DNA from: JAOUEA01 sp041287635
GTDB lineage: Bacteria > Actinomycetota > UBA4738 > HRBIN12
DNA: 16,488 nt
Reading direction: 5' to 3'
Assembly (NCBI GenBank): GCA_041287635.1
Contig: JBGGNG010000062.1
Location: 1-16,488 of the forward strand
Below, piece by piece: positions 7,293 through 13,538 of this stretch (within the stretch, counting starts at the first letter, position 1; every line of letters starts with the position of its first letter). Made by a program: the position numbers and the translations under genes. The notes beneath the pieces were generated by a model that was given only the letters and a program-made list of their open reading frames with translations, did not search any database and was not told where the DNA came from.

Positions 7293-8927
7293 ATGACGCT
7301 CGCCTACGTGACCGAGGACTTCACGCCCCAGGAGCGAGCGGTGCTCGCCCGCCACTTCACGAACCTCGAAGGGCCGGTCTTCGCCCTCGTCGACCTGCCC
7401 GAGGCGGTCAAGGGCGCGATGTTCGCCCGCTACTCTCGCACCACGAAGTCGCTCCGTCGGCTGTTCCTCGACGAGTTCGCAGGCGACATCGACGAGATCG
7501 CTGGCGCACACGCAGGCGCCTCGTCGACCGCCGGCAGCGAACGCGCGGCCCGCCTCTACGACTCGGTCTTCGTCGAGTACGGCGACGACTCGGTCGCCCA
7601 GCTCGGCGGTGTGCACCTCGCGTGCGAGCAGTCGTCGCAACTGCTCGCGAAGGCTCTCGAGTGGGGGCGCCTGGCCGCCTACCTCGAGCAGTCCACGCGG
7701 TACATGCGCTACGACGACAAGCCCGGCGGCGCGTGGCGCGCAACGCTTCCGCCCGAGCTCGACGGCACCCCGGCGGGCGATCGGTACGCGGCGTTCCTCG
7801 ACGAGGCGTTCACGACGTACGGGCGCATGTACGAGCCGATGGAAGCGTGGTTCACGCAGCGCTACCCCAAGCAGGAAGGCGACAGCAACTTCGTCTACCG
7901 CCAGACGATCATGGCGAAGACGTGCGACACCCTGCGCGTGCTGCTGCCCGCGGGAACGCGCTCCAACCTGGGCATCTACGCGACCGGCCAGTCCTACGAG
8001 CAGCTGCTGATGCGACTGGCGGTGCACCGTCTGGCGGAGATGCGAGAGGTCGGCGAGCTGATGAAGGCCGAGCTGCGGAAGGTGATCCCCGAGTTCCTGA
8101 AGCGCGTCGACGTCGAGGAGCGCGGCGTCGCGTGGTCGCGCTATTGGGACTCGAACCGTGCGCACATCGAGGAGCTGACCGGGCGGGTACTCACCGACGC
8201 CGGCGCGAAGCCCGAGCACCGCGACGAGGTGACGCTCGTCGACTTCGACCCCGAGGGCGAGACGAAGATCGCGGCCGCGGTCCTGTACGCGTCGTCGGCG
8301 ATGCCCGACGACCAGCTGCTCGCGCTCGCACGATCGATGCCGCGTGAACAGGTGTCCGAGATCCTGCAGACGAGCGTCGGCGACCGGGCGAACCGTCGCC
8401 ACAAGCCCGGCCGTTCGTGGGAACGCACCAGCTACCGTTTCGACGTCTTGTGCGACTACGGGGCGTTCCGCGACCTGCAGCGCCACCGGCCGCTCACGAT
8501 GGAGTGGCAGCGCCTGACCACCGAGCACGGCTACGAGACGCCGTCGCAGATCGACGAGGCCGGACTGCGCGAGGGCTGGGAGCGCGTGATGCAGGCGAGC
8601 GCCGAGACCGAACGCGCCCTGCTCGACGCCGGGTTCGTCGAGCAGGCGCAGTACGCGGTGTCGATGGCCTACCGCATCCGGTTCGTGATGCAGATGACGG
8701 CGCGCGAGGCGATGCACCTGACGGAGCTCAGGTCACAGCCGGCGGGCCACCCCGTGTACCGACGGGTCGCGCAGTCGATGCATCGCCTGATCGCCGACGT
8801 GCATCCCGCGATCGGCGAGACGTTCAGCTACGTGAGCTATGACGAGGTCGACCTCGAGCGCCTCGAGGCCGAGCGCCGTACGGAGGAGAAGCGCAAGGCA
8901 CGACGGGAAGGGCCCGGCGAGGCGTGA
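7293..8927 (+). CDS. tandem ThyX-like (flavin-dependent thymidylate synthase family) protein
   Basis: A 544-residue protein that reads as two ThyX-type domains in one chain (about 30-275 and 320-510); ordinary ThyX is about 210-300 residues. ThyX makes dTMP from dUMP using FAD, NADPH and methylenetetrahydrofolate, with active sites shared between subunits of a tetramer. In ThyX the signature is RHR, seven residues, then Ser. In the first half this region reads WGRLAAYLEQSTRY (124-137): S134 and the STRY end are kept, but the first Arg-His is lost. In the second half R397-H398-R399 is kept, in the context GAFRDLQRHR, but the Ser position is Arg (407). C-terminal ThyX-like helices occur in both halves (LLPAGTRSN at 217-225; TAREAMHLTELR at 469-480). 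It could be an active pseudo-dimer or a repurposed relative. The stop overlaps the next start by GTGA. Confidence 0.75.
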   Translation: MTLAYVTEDFTPQERAVLARHFTNLEGPVFALVDLPEAVKGAMFARYSRTTKSLRRLFLDEFAGDIDEIAGAHAGASSTAGSERAARLYDSVFVEYGDDSVAQLGGVHLACEQSSQLLAKALEWGRLAAYLEQSTRYMRYDDKPGGAWRATLPPELDGTPAGDRYAAFLDEAFTTYGRMYEPMEAWFTQRYPKQEGDSNFVYRQTIMAKTCDTLRVLLPAGTRSNLGIYATGQSYEQLLMRLAVHRLAEMREVGELMKAELRKVIPEFLKRVDVEERGVAWSRYWDSNRAHIEELTGRVLTDAGAKPEHRDEVTLVDFDPEGETKIAAAVLYASSAMPDDQLLALARSMPREQVSEILQTSVGDRANRRHKPGRSWERTSYRFDVLCDYGAFRDLQRHRPLTMEWQRLTTEHGYETPSQIDEAGLREGWERVMQASAETERALLDAGFVEQAQYAVSMAYRIRFVMQMTAREAMHLTELRSQPAGHPVYRRVAQSMHRLIADVHPAIGETFSYVSYDEVDLERLEAERRTEEKRKARREGPGEA

Positions 8928-9937
8928 CACGGACGGGGTCCGTCACCGCGCTCGCACGCGGTGACACGATCGAGGTCGGGATCGATGGGGCCACGAACGC
9001 TGACGGTTCGCTCGGCACGGATTCCATCTTCTACGTCGGGTCGATCGCGAAGCAGTTCGTCGCCGCGTGCGCCGCCTTCCTGGAACGCGACGGAGGGATC
9101 GACCTCGAGGATCCGATCGCTCGGTACGTCCCCCGGCTTCCCGCGTGGGGTGACGGGGTCACGATCCGACACCTGATCCATCACACGGGCGGCGTGAGGG
9201 AGCGGCAGCGCACCGGCCCCGGCGTTCCGATCCACGGCGTGCCGGCCTGGGGTAACGCCGATCTGCTCGACGAGCTCCGCCGGGTGGCCGAGCTGGACTT
9301 CGAGCCGGGCAGTCGCTACGGCTACTCGAATCGCGGCTACCTGCTGCTCGCGGAGGTCGTCGCCGCGGCGAGTGGCGAGACCCTCACCGACCTCGCGCGT
9401 GCACGCATCTTCGAGCCGCTCGGCATGCGCGACACGTTCTTCCGGGAGGACGAGAGCCCGCTTCCGGATCGAGCCGTCCGCGGACAGTTCGAGGCCGAGG
9501 ACGGTGCCGTCTACGAGGAGCCGGCACGCTTCCATGCGGTCGGGGCGGGCGGGCTGTGGACGACCGTCGCCGACCTCGCGACGTGGAGCGCGAACTTCGA
9601 CGAGGACCGGCTCACCGGCGGCTGGCTCCCCGAGCGCCTCACGACGCGCGGCACGCTCGACGACGGCACCCCCATCCACTACGCATGGGGGCTGTCGGTG
9701 CGCACACACCGGGGGCTACCGATCGTGAGCCACGGCGGCAACTTCCCGGGCTGGGAGTCGAAGATGGTGCGCTTCCCGACCGAGCGCACGACGGCGATCG
9801 TGCTCGCCAACCGCGAGGATCTCGACGTCAGCGCGATGGCGTTCCGCCTCGCCGACGAGGCGCTCGAAGGCCGGATGGACCCCGATGCGCTCCACGCCGA
9901 CGAGACGTTCGACGGCGCTCAAGGAGCGGAGCGGTAG
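8924..9937 (+). CDS. beta-lactamase-family serine hydrolase (class C/EstB-like), cytoplasmic
   Basis: A 337-residue member of the beta-lactamase/PBP-like hydrolase family (Pfam Beta-lactamase, PF00144). The active-site motifs are present: SIAK with nucleophile S40 and K43, the YSN triad at 134-136, and HGG (270-272) in the KTG position. Family substrates range from beta-lactams to D-amino peptides and simple esters, so the substrate cannot be assigned. There is no signal peptide or membrane helix: the N-terminus begins directly with a polar beta-strand region, so the protein probably acts in the cytoplasm, unusual for a true beta-lactamase. The GTG start overlaps the ThyX-like stop by 4 bases, indicating coupled translation. 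No functional link between the two is obvious; the pair may simply be co-transcribed. Confidence 0.88.
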   Translation: MTRTGSVTALARGDTIEVGIDGATNADGSLGTDSIFYVGSIAKQFVAACAAFLERDGGIDLEDPIARYVPRLPAWGDGVTIRHLIHHTGGVRERQRTGPGVPIHGVPAWGNADLLDELRRVAELDFEPGSRYGYSNRGYLLLAEVVAAASGETLTDLARARIFEPLGMRDTFFREDESPLPDRAVRGQFEAEDGAVYEEPARFHAVGAGGLWTTVADLATWSANFDEDRLTGGWLPERLTTRGTLDDGTPIHYAWGLSVRTHRGLPIVSHGGNFPGWESKMVRFPTERTTAIVLANREDLDVSAMAFRLADEALEGRMDPDALHADETFDGAQGAER

Positions 9938-9960
9938 CGCTCTGAGAGGCATCTGACCTG

Positions 9961-10006
9961 CGGAGATACCGGAAAGCCCCCGGAAATCCGCGGAAACATG
10001 CGGAAT
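9961..10006 (+). repeat. five phased CGGAAA-type hexamers upstream of the HU promoter
   Basis: CGGAGA (9961), CGGAAA (9970), CGGAAA (9981), CGGAAA (9991) and CGGAAT (10001) repeat at spacings of 9, 11, 10 and 10 bases, about one helical turn each. All sit on the same face of the DNA and end 5 bases before the candidate -10 box. They may be a regulator's binding array or a curved-DNA upstream element. The intergenic stretch 9938-10052 holds this array, the promoter and the leader. A weak 5-bp hairpin at 9929-9942 spans the preceding stop codon without a T run. Confidence 0.6.
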
Positions 10007-10010
10007 CCGG

Positions 10011-10034
10011 GTAGTCTGCCCGGGTTCCGACTAC
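10011..10034 (+). promoter_or_regulatory. hup promoter -10 box within an inverted repeat (possible operator)
   Basis: TAGTCT at 10012-10017 fits the TAnnnT -10 consensus, and transcription would begin near 10023-10025. The box lies inside the perfect inverted repeat GTAGTC (10011-10016) / GACTAC (10029-10034). A second short inverted repeat, CCGGG (10007-10011) / CCCGG (10019-10023), also frames it. Palindromes over the -10 and start region are typical of repressor sites, but the binding protein is not identifiable. Confidence 0.5.
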
Positions 10035-10048
10035 ACCTGGGGAGGTGT
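10033..10048 (+). promoter_or_regulatory. hairpin enclosing the HU ribosome-binding site
   Basis: ACACCT (10033-10038) and AGGTGT (10043-10048) pair perfectly around a GGGG loop. The Shine-Dalgarno GGGGAGGTG (10039-10047) lies in the loop and 3' arm, with ATG at 10053. If it folds in the mRNA, it would hide part of an otherwise very strong ribosome-binding site. Regulation of translation is inferred. Confidence 0.5.
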
Positions 10049-10052
10049 TCGC

Positions 10053-10307
10053 ATGAACAAGGCAGAGCTGGTCGACGCGATCGCGGACAAGTCCGGCATC
10101 GCGAAGTCCACGGTCGACGAGGTCATCAAGGCGATGACCGAGACGATCGAGTCCGAGGTCGCCAAGGGCGACAAGATCTCGATCCCCGGCTTCATCTCGT
10201 TCCCGAAGGTGAAGCGCGCCGCGCGCACGGGCGAGACCATCAACATCCCGGCGAGCGCGACGGTGAAGGTGACCGCGGGCGCCCGTCTGAAGAGCAGCGT
10301 GAAGTAG
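10053..10307 (+). CDS. hup: HU-family nucleoid DNA-binding protein with shortened beta-arm
   Basis: An 84-residue protein with the HU/IHF fold: MNKAELVDAIA start, dimerising helices to about residue 40, then GFISF (46-50), the basic VKRAARTG (53-60), ETINIPAS (61-68) and a C-terminal lysine-bearing helix. HU homodimers bend and package DNA. Compared with classic 90-residue HU, the arm lacks exactly the six residues that normally read RNPxTG between RAARxG and the ExxxIPAS strand. Those residues include the proline that intercalates into DNA, so bending may be weakened or altered. The start has a strong Shine-Dalgarno sequence (GGGGAGGTG, 5 bases away) and its own promoter region. The gene ends before two strong hairpins and looks monocistronic, with the his operon following. 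Confidence 0.92.
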   Translation: MNKAELVDAIADKSGIAKSTVDEVIKAMTETIESEVAKGDKISIPGFISFPKVKRAARTGETINIPASATVKVTAGARLKSSVK

Positions 10308-10332
10308 GCACCACACACTTCTCCGCACCACC

Positions 10333-10361
10333 GCGGGCCGGCGCCGAAGGCGCCGGCCCGC
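10333..10361 (+). terminator. GC-rich hairpin terminator after hup
   Basis: A perfect 13-bp stem (10333-10345 with 10349-10361) closes a GAA loop 26 bases after the HU stop codon. No T run follows (TCCCATG), so it may end transcription as a GC-only terminator or protect the mRNA 3' end. Confidence 0.7.
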
Positions 10362-10370
10362 TCCCATGCC

Positions 10371-10394
10371 CGGGCCCGGCTGACGCCGGGCCCG
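10371..10394 (+). terminator. second hairpin terminator, followed by TTT
   Basis: CGGGCCCGGC (10371-10380) and GCCGGGCCCG (10385-10394) form a 10-bp stem with a TGAC loop, followed by TTTCGG. It lies 9 bases after the first hairpin and makes a tandem terminator. The candidate his promoter begins directly downstream. Confidence 0.6.
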
Positions 10395-10400
10395 TTTCGG

Positions 10401-10406
10401 TACCCT
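10401..10406 (+). promoter_or_regulatory. candidate -10 box (TACCCT) for the his operon
   Basis: TACCCT fits TAnnnT and lies 12 bases before ATG 10419, giving a leader of only about 6 bases. CTGACG (10380-10385) is a possible -35 with a short 15-base spacer; it falls in the loop and 3' arm of the second terminator. No histidine-rich leader peptide or attenuator is seen before the operon. Confidence 0.45.
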
Positions 10407-10418
10407 GGAACCCTTCCT

Positions 10419-10589
10419 ATGGATCGCGAGACCCTGCTCCTCGTCGCCATCGTCATGCTCGCCGTCGCCGCGTTCGCGGTCGGGGTGAGCGGCTGGATCC
10501 TGCTGGCTCGCGACCGGCGACTGCGCCATTCGCTCTCCCCCGTCGCGACCGGCGCCGCGGGCCATCACGAGGTTCACGAGGAGCGCTGA
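10419..10589 (+). CDS. 56-residue single-pass membrane protein heading the his operon
   Basis: A short open frame from ATG 10419 to TGA 10587-10589. It opens MDRETLLLVAIVMLAVAAFA and continues VGVSGWILLA, giving one long hydrophobic helix (about residues 5-30). The basic stretch RDRRLRH (31-37) then places the C-terminus in the cytoplasm. The tail ends HHEVHEER (49-56), with three His and three Glu. The hydrophobic core, codon use like its neighbours, and the tight join to hisD (one base between stop and ATG) support a real gene. I recognise no family. Its position makes it co-transcribed with hisD, but nothing ties it to histidine synthesis; the His-rich tail might bind metal, and HisD needs zinc, which is speculation. 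Confidence 0.65.
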   Translation: MDRETLLLVAIVMLAVAAFAVGVSGWILLARDRRLRHSLSPVATGAAGHHEVHEER

Positions 10590-10590
10590 C

Positions 10591-11883
10591 ATGCTCGAGC
10601 TCCTCGACCTGCGAGAGCGGGGCGAGCGTCTCGACGCCACTCGGCTCGAGACCGACCCCACCGTGGCCGACACGGTCAGCGGCATCCTCCAACGTGTCTT
10701 CGTGGAGGGCGACGACGTCCTGATCGAGCTGGCGCAGCGGTTCGACGGCGCCGACCTCAGCGGCTCCGGTGTGCTCGTCACCGACGCGGAGTTCGACGCG
10801 GCGGCCGAAGACATCGACCCGCAGCTCAGGGCGGCGCTCGACGACCTGATCGAGCGGCTGAAGGACCTGGCCACCCGGCAGCTCCCTCGCCCGTGGTGGG
10901 ACGAGCGCGACGGCGTGCGGTTCGGCGAGATCGTCCGGCCGCTCCAATCGGTCGGGTGCTACGTGCCCGGAGGCCGGGCCGTGTACCCCTCGTCGGTCTG
11001 CATGACGGTGGTGCCGGCCGTCGTCGCCGGTGTCGACGAGATCGTTCTCTGCACGCCACCGCAGTCCGACGGCTCGATCCCGTCGTCGGTGCTCTACGCG
11101 GCGAGGAAGGCCGGCGCCCACTACGTGGCGAAGACCGGCGGCGCACAGGCGGTCGCGGCGATGGCCTACGGCACCGAGACCATCCCGAGGGTCGACCGCA
11201 TCGTCGGACCCGGCAACGCCTATGTCACCGAGGCCAAGCGTCAGGTCGCGGGGAATGTCGGCATCGACGGCCTCGCCGGACCGTCGGAGCTCGCGATCGT
11301 CGCCGACGGCGACGTCGACATCGACATGGCGGCACTCGACCTGATCGCCCAGGCGGAACACGACCCCGAGGCGCGCACGTTCTTCATCACGCCCGACCCA
11401 GACCTCGTGGACCGCGTCGCGAAGGCGCTCGACGAGGCGCTCGAAGACGCCGGGCGTCGCGAGATCGTCGACGCCGCGCTCGACTACACGAAGGCCGTGA
11501 TCGTCCGCGATCTCGACCAGGCGGCCGAGGTCGTGAACGACCTCGCATCGGAGCACGTGCAGCTGTTGTTGCCCGAGCCCGATGCCTTCCTCCCCAAGGT
11601 GCGCAACGCCGGCGCGATCTTCCTCGGCCGGTGGACCGCGGTGCCGTTCGGTGACTACGGGGTGGCATCGAACCACGTGCTGCCAACCGCCGGCACCGCC
11701 CGCTTCTCGAGCGGGCTGCGCGCATCCGACTACGTGACGGTGAGCTCCGTGGTCGAGCTCGACGAGCGGAGCGCGGCCGGGTTCGCTCCGCGCACCTCGG
11801 CGATCGCGAACGCCGAGGGGCTCGTCGGTCACGCGAAGGCCATGGACGCCCGTGCGAGCCGAGCCGAGGTCGTCGAGCCGTGA
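10591..11883 (+). CDS. hisD: histidinol dehydrogenase
   Basis: A 430-residue, full-length zinc enzyme that oxidises L-histidinol to L-histidine with two NAD+, the last two steps of the pathway. The zinc ligands are in place as Q254, H257, D355 and H414, and the catalytic pair as E321-H322. All six lie a constant five residues before their E. coli counterparts (259, 262, 360, 419, 326, 327). Other family blocks are YVPGGRAVYPSS (124-135), the KTGGAQAVAAMAYGTE stretch (181-196), RIVGPGNAYVTEAK (203-216) and GDYGVASNHVLPT (354-366). The ATG follows the small membrane gene by one base, with GAGGAGCG before it as ribosome-binding site. The stop overlaps hisC by GTGA. Confidence 0.98.
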   Translation: MLELLDLRERGERLDATRLETDPTVADTVSGILQRVFVEGDDVLIELAQRFDGADLSGSGVLVTDAEFDAAAEDIDPQLRAALDDLIERLKDLATRQLPRPWWDERDGVRFGEIVRPLQSVGCYVPGGRAVYPSSVCMTVVPAVVAGVDEIVLCTPPQSDGSIPSSVLYAARKAGAHYVAKTGGAQAVAAMAYGTETIPRVDRIVGPGNAYVTEAKRQVAGNVGIDGLAGPSELAIVADGDVDIDMAALDLIAQAEHDPEARTFFITPDPDLVDRVAKALDEALEDAGRREIVDAALDYTKAVIVRDLDQAAEVVNDLASEHVQLLLPEPDAFLPKVRNAGAIFLGRWTAVPFGDYGVASNHVLPTAGTARFSSGLRASDYVTVSSVVELDERSAAGFAPRTSAIANAEGLVGHAKAMDARASRAEVVEP

Positions 11884-12944
11884 GCCCTGCTGCCGAGCCC
11901 CGCCCCGGCGTGCGCGATATCGACCCGTACGTCTCGCCGCAGCTCGACGTGGCCGCGCGGCTCAACACGAACGAGTGCCCGCACCCGCTCCCGGAGAGAT
12001 TCTTCACCGAGCTCGCAGAGGCGGTCCACGACCTGCCGCTGCACCGCTACCCCGACGGGCAGATGACCCGCCTTCGCGAGGAGCTGGCGGCCCACCACGG
12101 CCACACGCTCGAAGGCACGTGGACCGCGAATGGGTCGAACGAGGTGCTGACCGAGCTGCTGCTTGCCTACGGCGGTCCCGGCCGGAACGCGGTGGTGTTC
12201 GAGCCCACCTACCTACTGCACTCGAGGCTCTCGTGGCTCACCCACACCGAGGTGACCCGGCTCGAGCTCGAACGACCGTTCACGATCGAGGATGGAGCGA
12301 TCGCCTACGCGGAAGCCGCCGACCCCGACGTCGTCTTCGTCTGCTCGCCCAACAACCCGACCGGCAACGCACAGCCGCTCGACGCGGTGACCTCGCTCGC
12401 CGAGCGCACGAGCGCGCTCGTGATCGTCGACGAGGCCTACATCGAGTTCGGCGGCGAGAGCGCGTTGAAGCTCGTCGCCGATCACCCGAACATCGCCGTC
12501 GTGCGCACGTTCTCGAAGGCGTTCGCGATGGCCGGCGCGCGGATCGGGTACGTGATGACGAACCCCGCGGTCGTCGACGACCTGCAGCGCGTGAGGCTCC
12601 CGTACCACATGTCGGCGCTCACCCAGGCAGCAGGGATCGTGGCCCTGCACCACACGGTCGAGGCCCTCTCGTTGCTCGACTCGATCCGGGCCCAGCGCGA
12701 CCGCATCGTGCGGGAGCTCGGTGCGATCCCGGGCACGACGGTGTTCCCGAGCGACGCGAACTTCGTGCTCTTCGTACCACCGGAGCCGCACGATGCGAAG
12801 CAGGTCTGGCAGGCGCTGCTCGACCGCGAGGTGCTCGTGCGCGACCTCACGGCCGTGGTGCCGAACGCGCTGCGTGTCACCGCGGGCGCCGAGCACGAGG
12901 TCGATCTCTTCCTGACGAGCCTGCGGGAGGTGCTGTCGGCGTGA
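11880..12944 (+). CDS. hisC: histidinol-phosphate aminotransferase
   Basis: A 354-residue PLP-dependent fold-type I aminotransferase that makes histidinol phosphate from imidazole acetol phosphate and glutamate. Visible marks are LNTNECPHPLP (28-38), RYPDG (56-60), the phosphate-binding NGSNE (84-88), SPNNPTG (156-162) with N159, DEAYIEF (184-190) with D184 and Y187, and SKAFAMAGARIGY (212-224) with the PLP lysine K213. The length is normal. The GTG start overlaps hisD by 4 bases, and the stop overlaps hisB by GTGA. HisC-like enzymes can also accept aromatic amino acids, but the location inside the his operon makes HisC the clear call. Confidence 0.97.
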   Translation: MSPAAEPRPGVRDIDPYVSPQLDVAARLNTNECPHPLPERFFTELAEAVHDLPLHRYPDGQMTRLREELAAHHGHTLEGTWTANGSNEVLTELLLAYGGPGRNAVVFEPTYLLHSRLSWLTHTEVTRLELERPFTIEDGAIAYAEAADPDVVFVCSPNNPTGNAQPLDAVTSLAERTSALVIVDEAYIEFGGESALKLVADHPNIAVVRTFSKAFAMAGARIGYVMTNPAVVDDLQRVRLPYHMSALTQAAGIVALHHTVEALSLLDSIRAQRDRIVRELGAIPGTTVFPSDANFVLFVPPEPHDAKQVWQALLDREVLVRDLTAVVPNALRVTAGAEHEVDLFLTSLREVLSA

Positions 12945-12969
12945 GCCGCACCGCGAGCGTGAGCCGCAC
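12941..12969 (+). repeat. duplicated start region of hisB (two in-frame GTGAGCCGCAC copies)
   Basis: GTGAGCCGCAC occurs at 12941-12951 and again at 12959-12969, 18 bases apart and in the same frame. Both copies offer a GTG start and encode an SRT tripeptide (SRTASVSRTT). Only the first overlaps the hisC stop as GTGA. HisB proteins commonly start a few residues before a SRxTKET motif, so the upstream GTG is preferred. Confidence 0.6.
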
Positions 12970-13525
12970 GACCAAGGAGACCGACATCGCGGTCGAGCTC
13001 AACCTCGACGGGGCGGGTTCGGCGAAGGCCGACACGGGTATCCCGTTCTTCGATCACATGTTGCAGCAACTGGGCAAGCACGCCGGATGGGACCTCGATG
13101 TCACGTGCAGGGGTGACCTGCAGGTCGACGGCCACCACACCGTGGAGGATTGCGGCATCGCGATCGGCACCGCGCTCGCCGACGCCCTCGGCGACAAGGA
13201 GGGCATCCGCCGGTTCGCGAGCATCACCGTGCCGCTCGACGAGGCCGCGGTCGAGGTTGTACTCGACCTCGCGGGGCGGAACTTCGTCGTGCACGAGGTG
13301 CCGGTGCCCTACGAGACGATCGACGGCTTCGACACCGGCCTGCTCGAGGACTTCGTGCGCGCGTTCGCGCAGGCCTCGAACATGACGATCCACGTGCACC
13401 TTCGGTACGGCAGGTCGCCCCATCACATCTGTGAGGCGCAGTTCAAGGCGATGGCCAAGGCGCTCGGCGACGCCTGCAGCCTCACGGGGCGCGGGGACGT
13501 GCCGTCCACCAAGGGAACGCTCTGA
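12941..13525 (+). CDS. hisB: imidazoleglycerol-phosphate dehydratase (monofunctional)
   Basis: A 194-residue dehydratase converting imidazole glycerol phosphate to imidazole acetol phosphate. It is a manganese enzyme built from two similar halves. The metal-binding motifs of both halves are present: DTGIPFFDHML (31-41) with HHTVED (65-70), and HHICEA (161-166). The opening SRTTKETDI and the closing GDVPSTKGTL are typical. There is no N-terminal phosphatase domain as in the bifunctional E. coli HisB, so histidinol phosphatase must be encoded elsewhere. The GTG at 12941 gives the 4-base overlap with hisC; an identical context 18 bases later (GTG 12959) would make a protein six residues shorter. 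Confidence 0.97.
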   Translation: MSRTASVSRTTKETDIAVELNLDGAGSAKADTGIPFFDHMLQQLGKHAGWDLDVTCRGDLQVDGHHTVEDCGIAIGTALADALGDKEGIRRFASITVPLDEAAVEVVLDLAGRNFVVHEVPVPYETIDGFDTGLLEDFVRAFAQASNMTIHVHLRYGRSPHHICEAQFKAMAKALGDACSLTGRGDVPSTKGTL

Positions 13526-13538
13526 CCAGAGGACCTCG

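Noticed and set aside
4209..8717. Very long open frames on the minus strand opposite pbpA, pknB and the ThyX-like gene
   Set aside because: They are antisense to genes with complete catalytic motifs, have Arg/His/Gly-rich low-complexity translations and no recognisable domain. Long antisense frames are expected in DNA this GC-rich.
7293..8927. Calling the protein an ordinary active thymidylate synthase ThyX
   Set aside because: It is about twice the usual length, and neither half has an intact RHR-x7-S motif, so catalytic function cannot be assumed.
8924..9937. A beta-lactam resistance gene
   Set aside because: The fold motifs are present, but there is no signal peptide, and the family is dominated by esterases and peptidases; resistance is unsupported.
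10011..10052. A riboswitch in the HU leader
   Set aside because: The leader is only about 30 bases, with one short hairpin at the ribosome-binding site. It is too small for any known aptamer.
10395..10590. A his attenuator or T-box leader before the his operon
   Set aside because: No run of His codons in a leader frame and no antiterminator alternative are visible. The short frame found encodes a membrane helix with only scattered His near its end.
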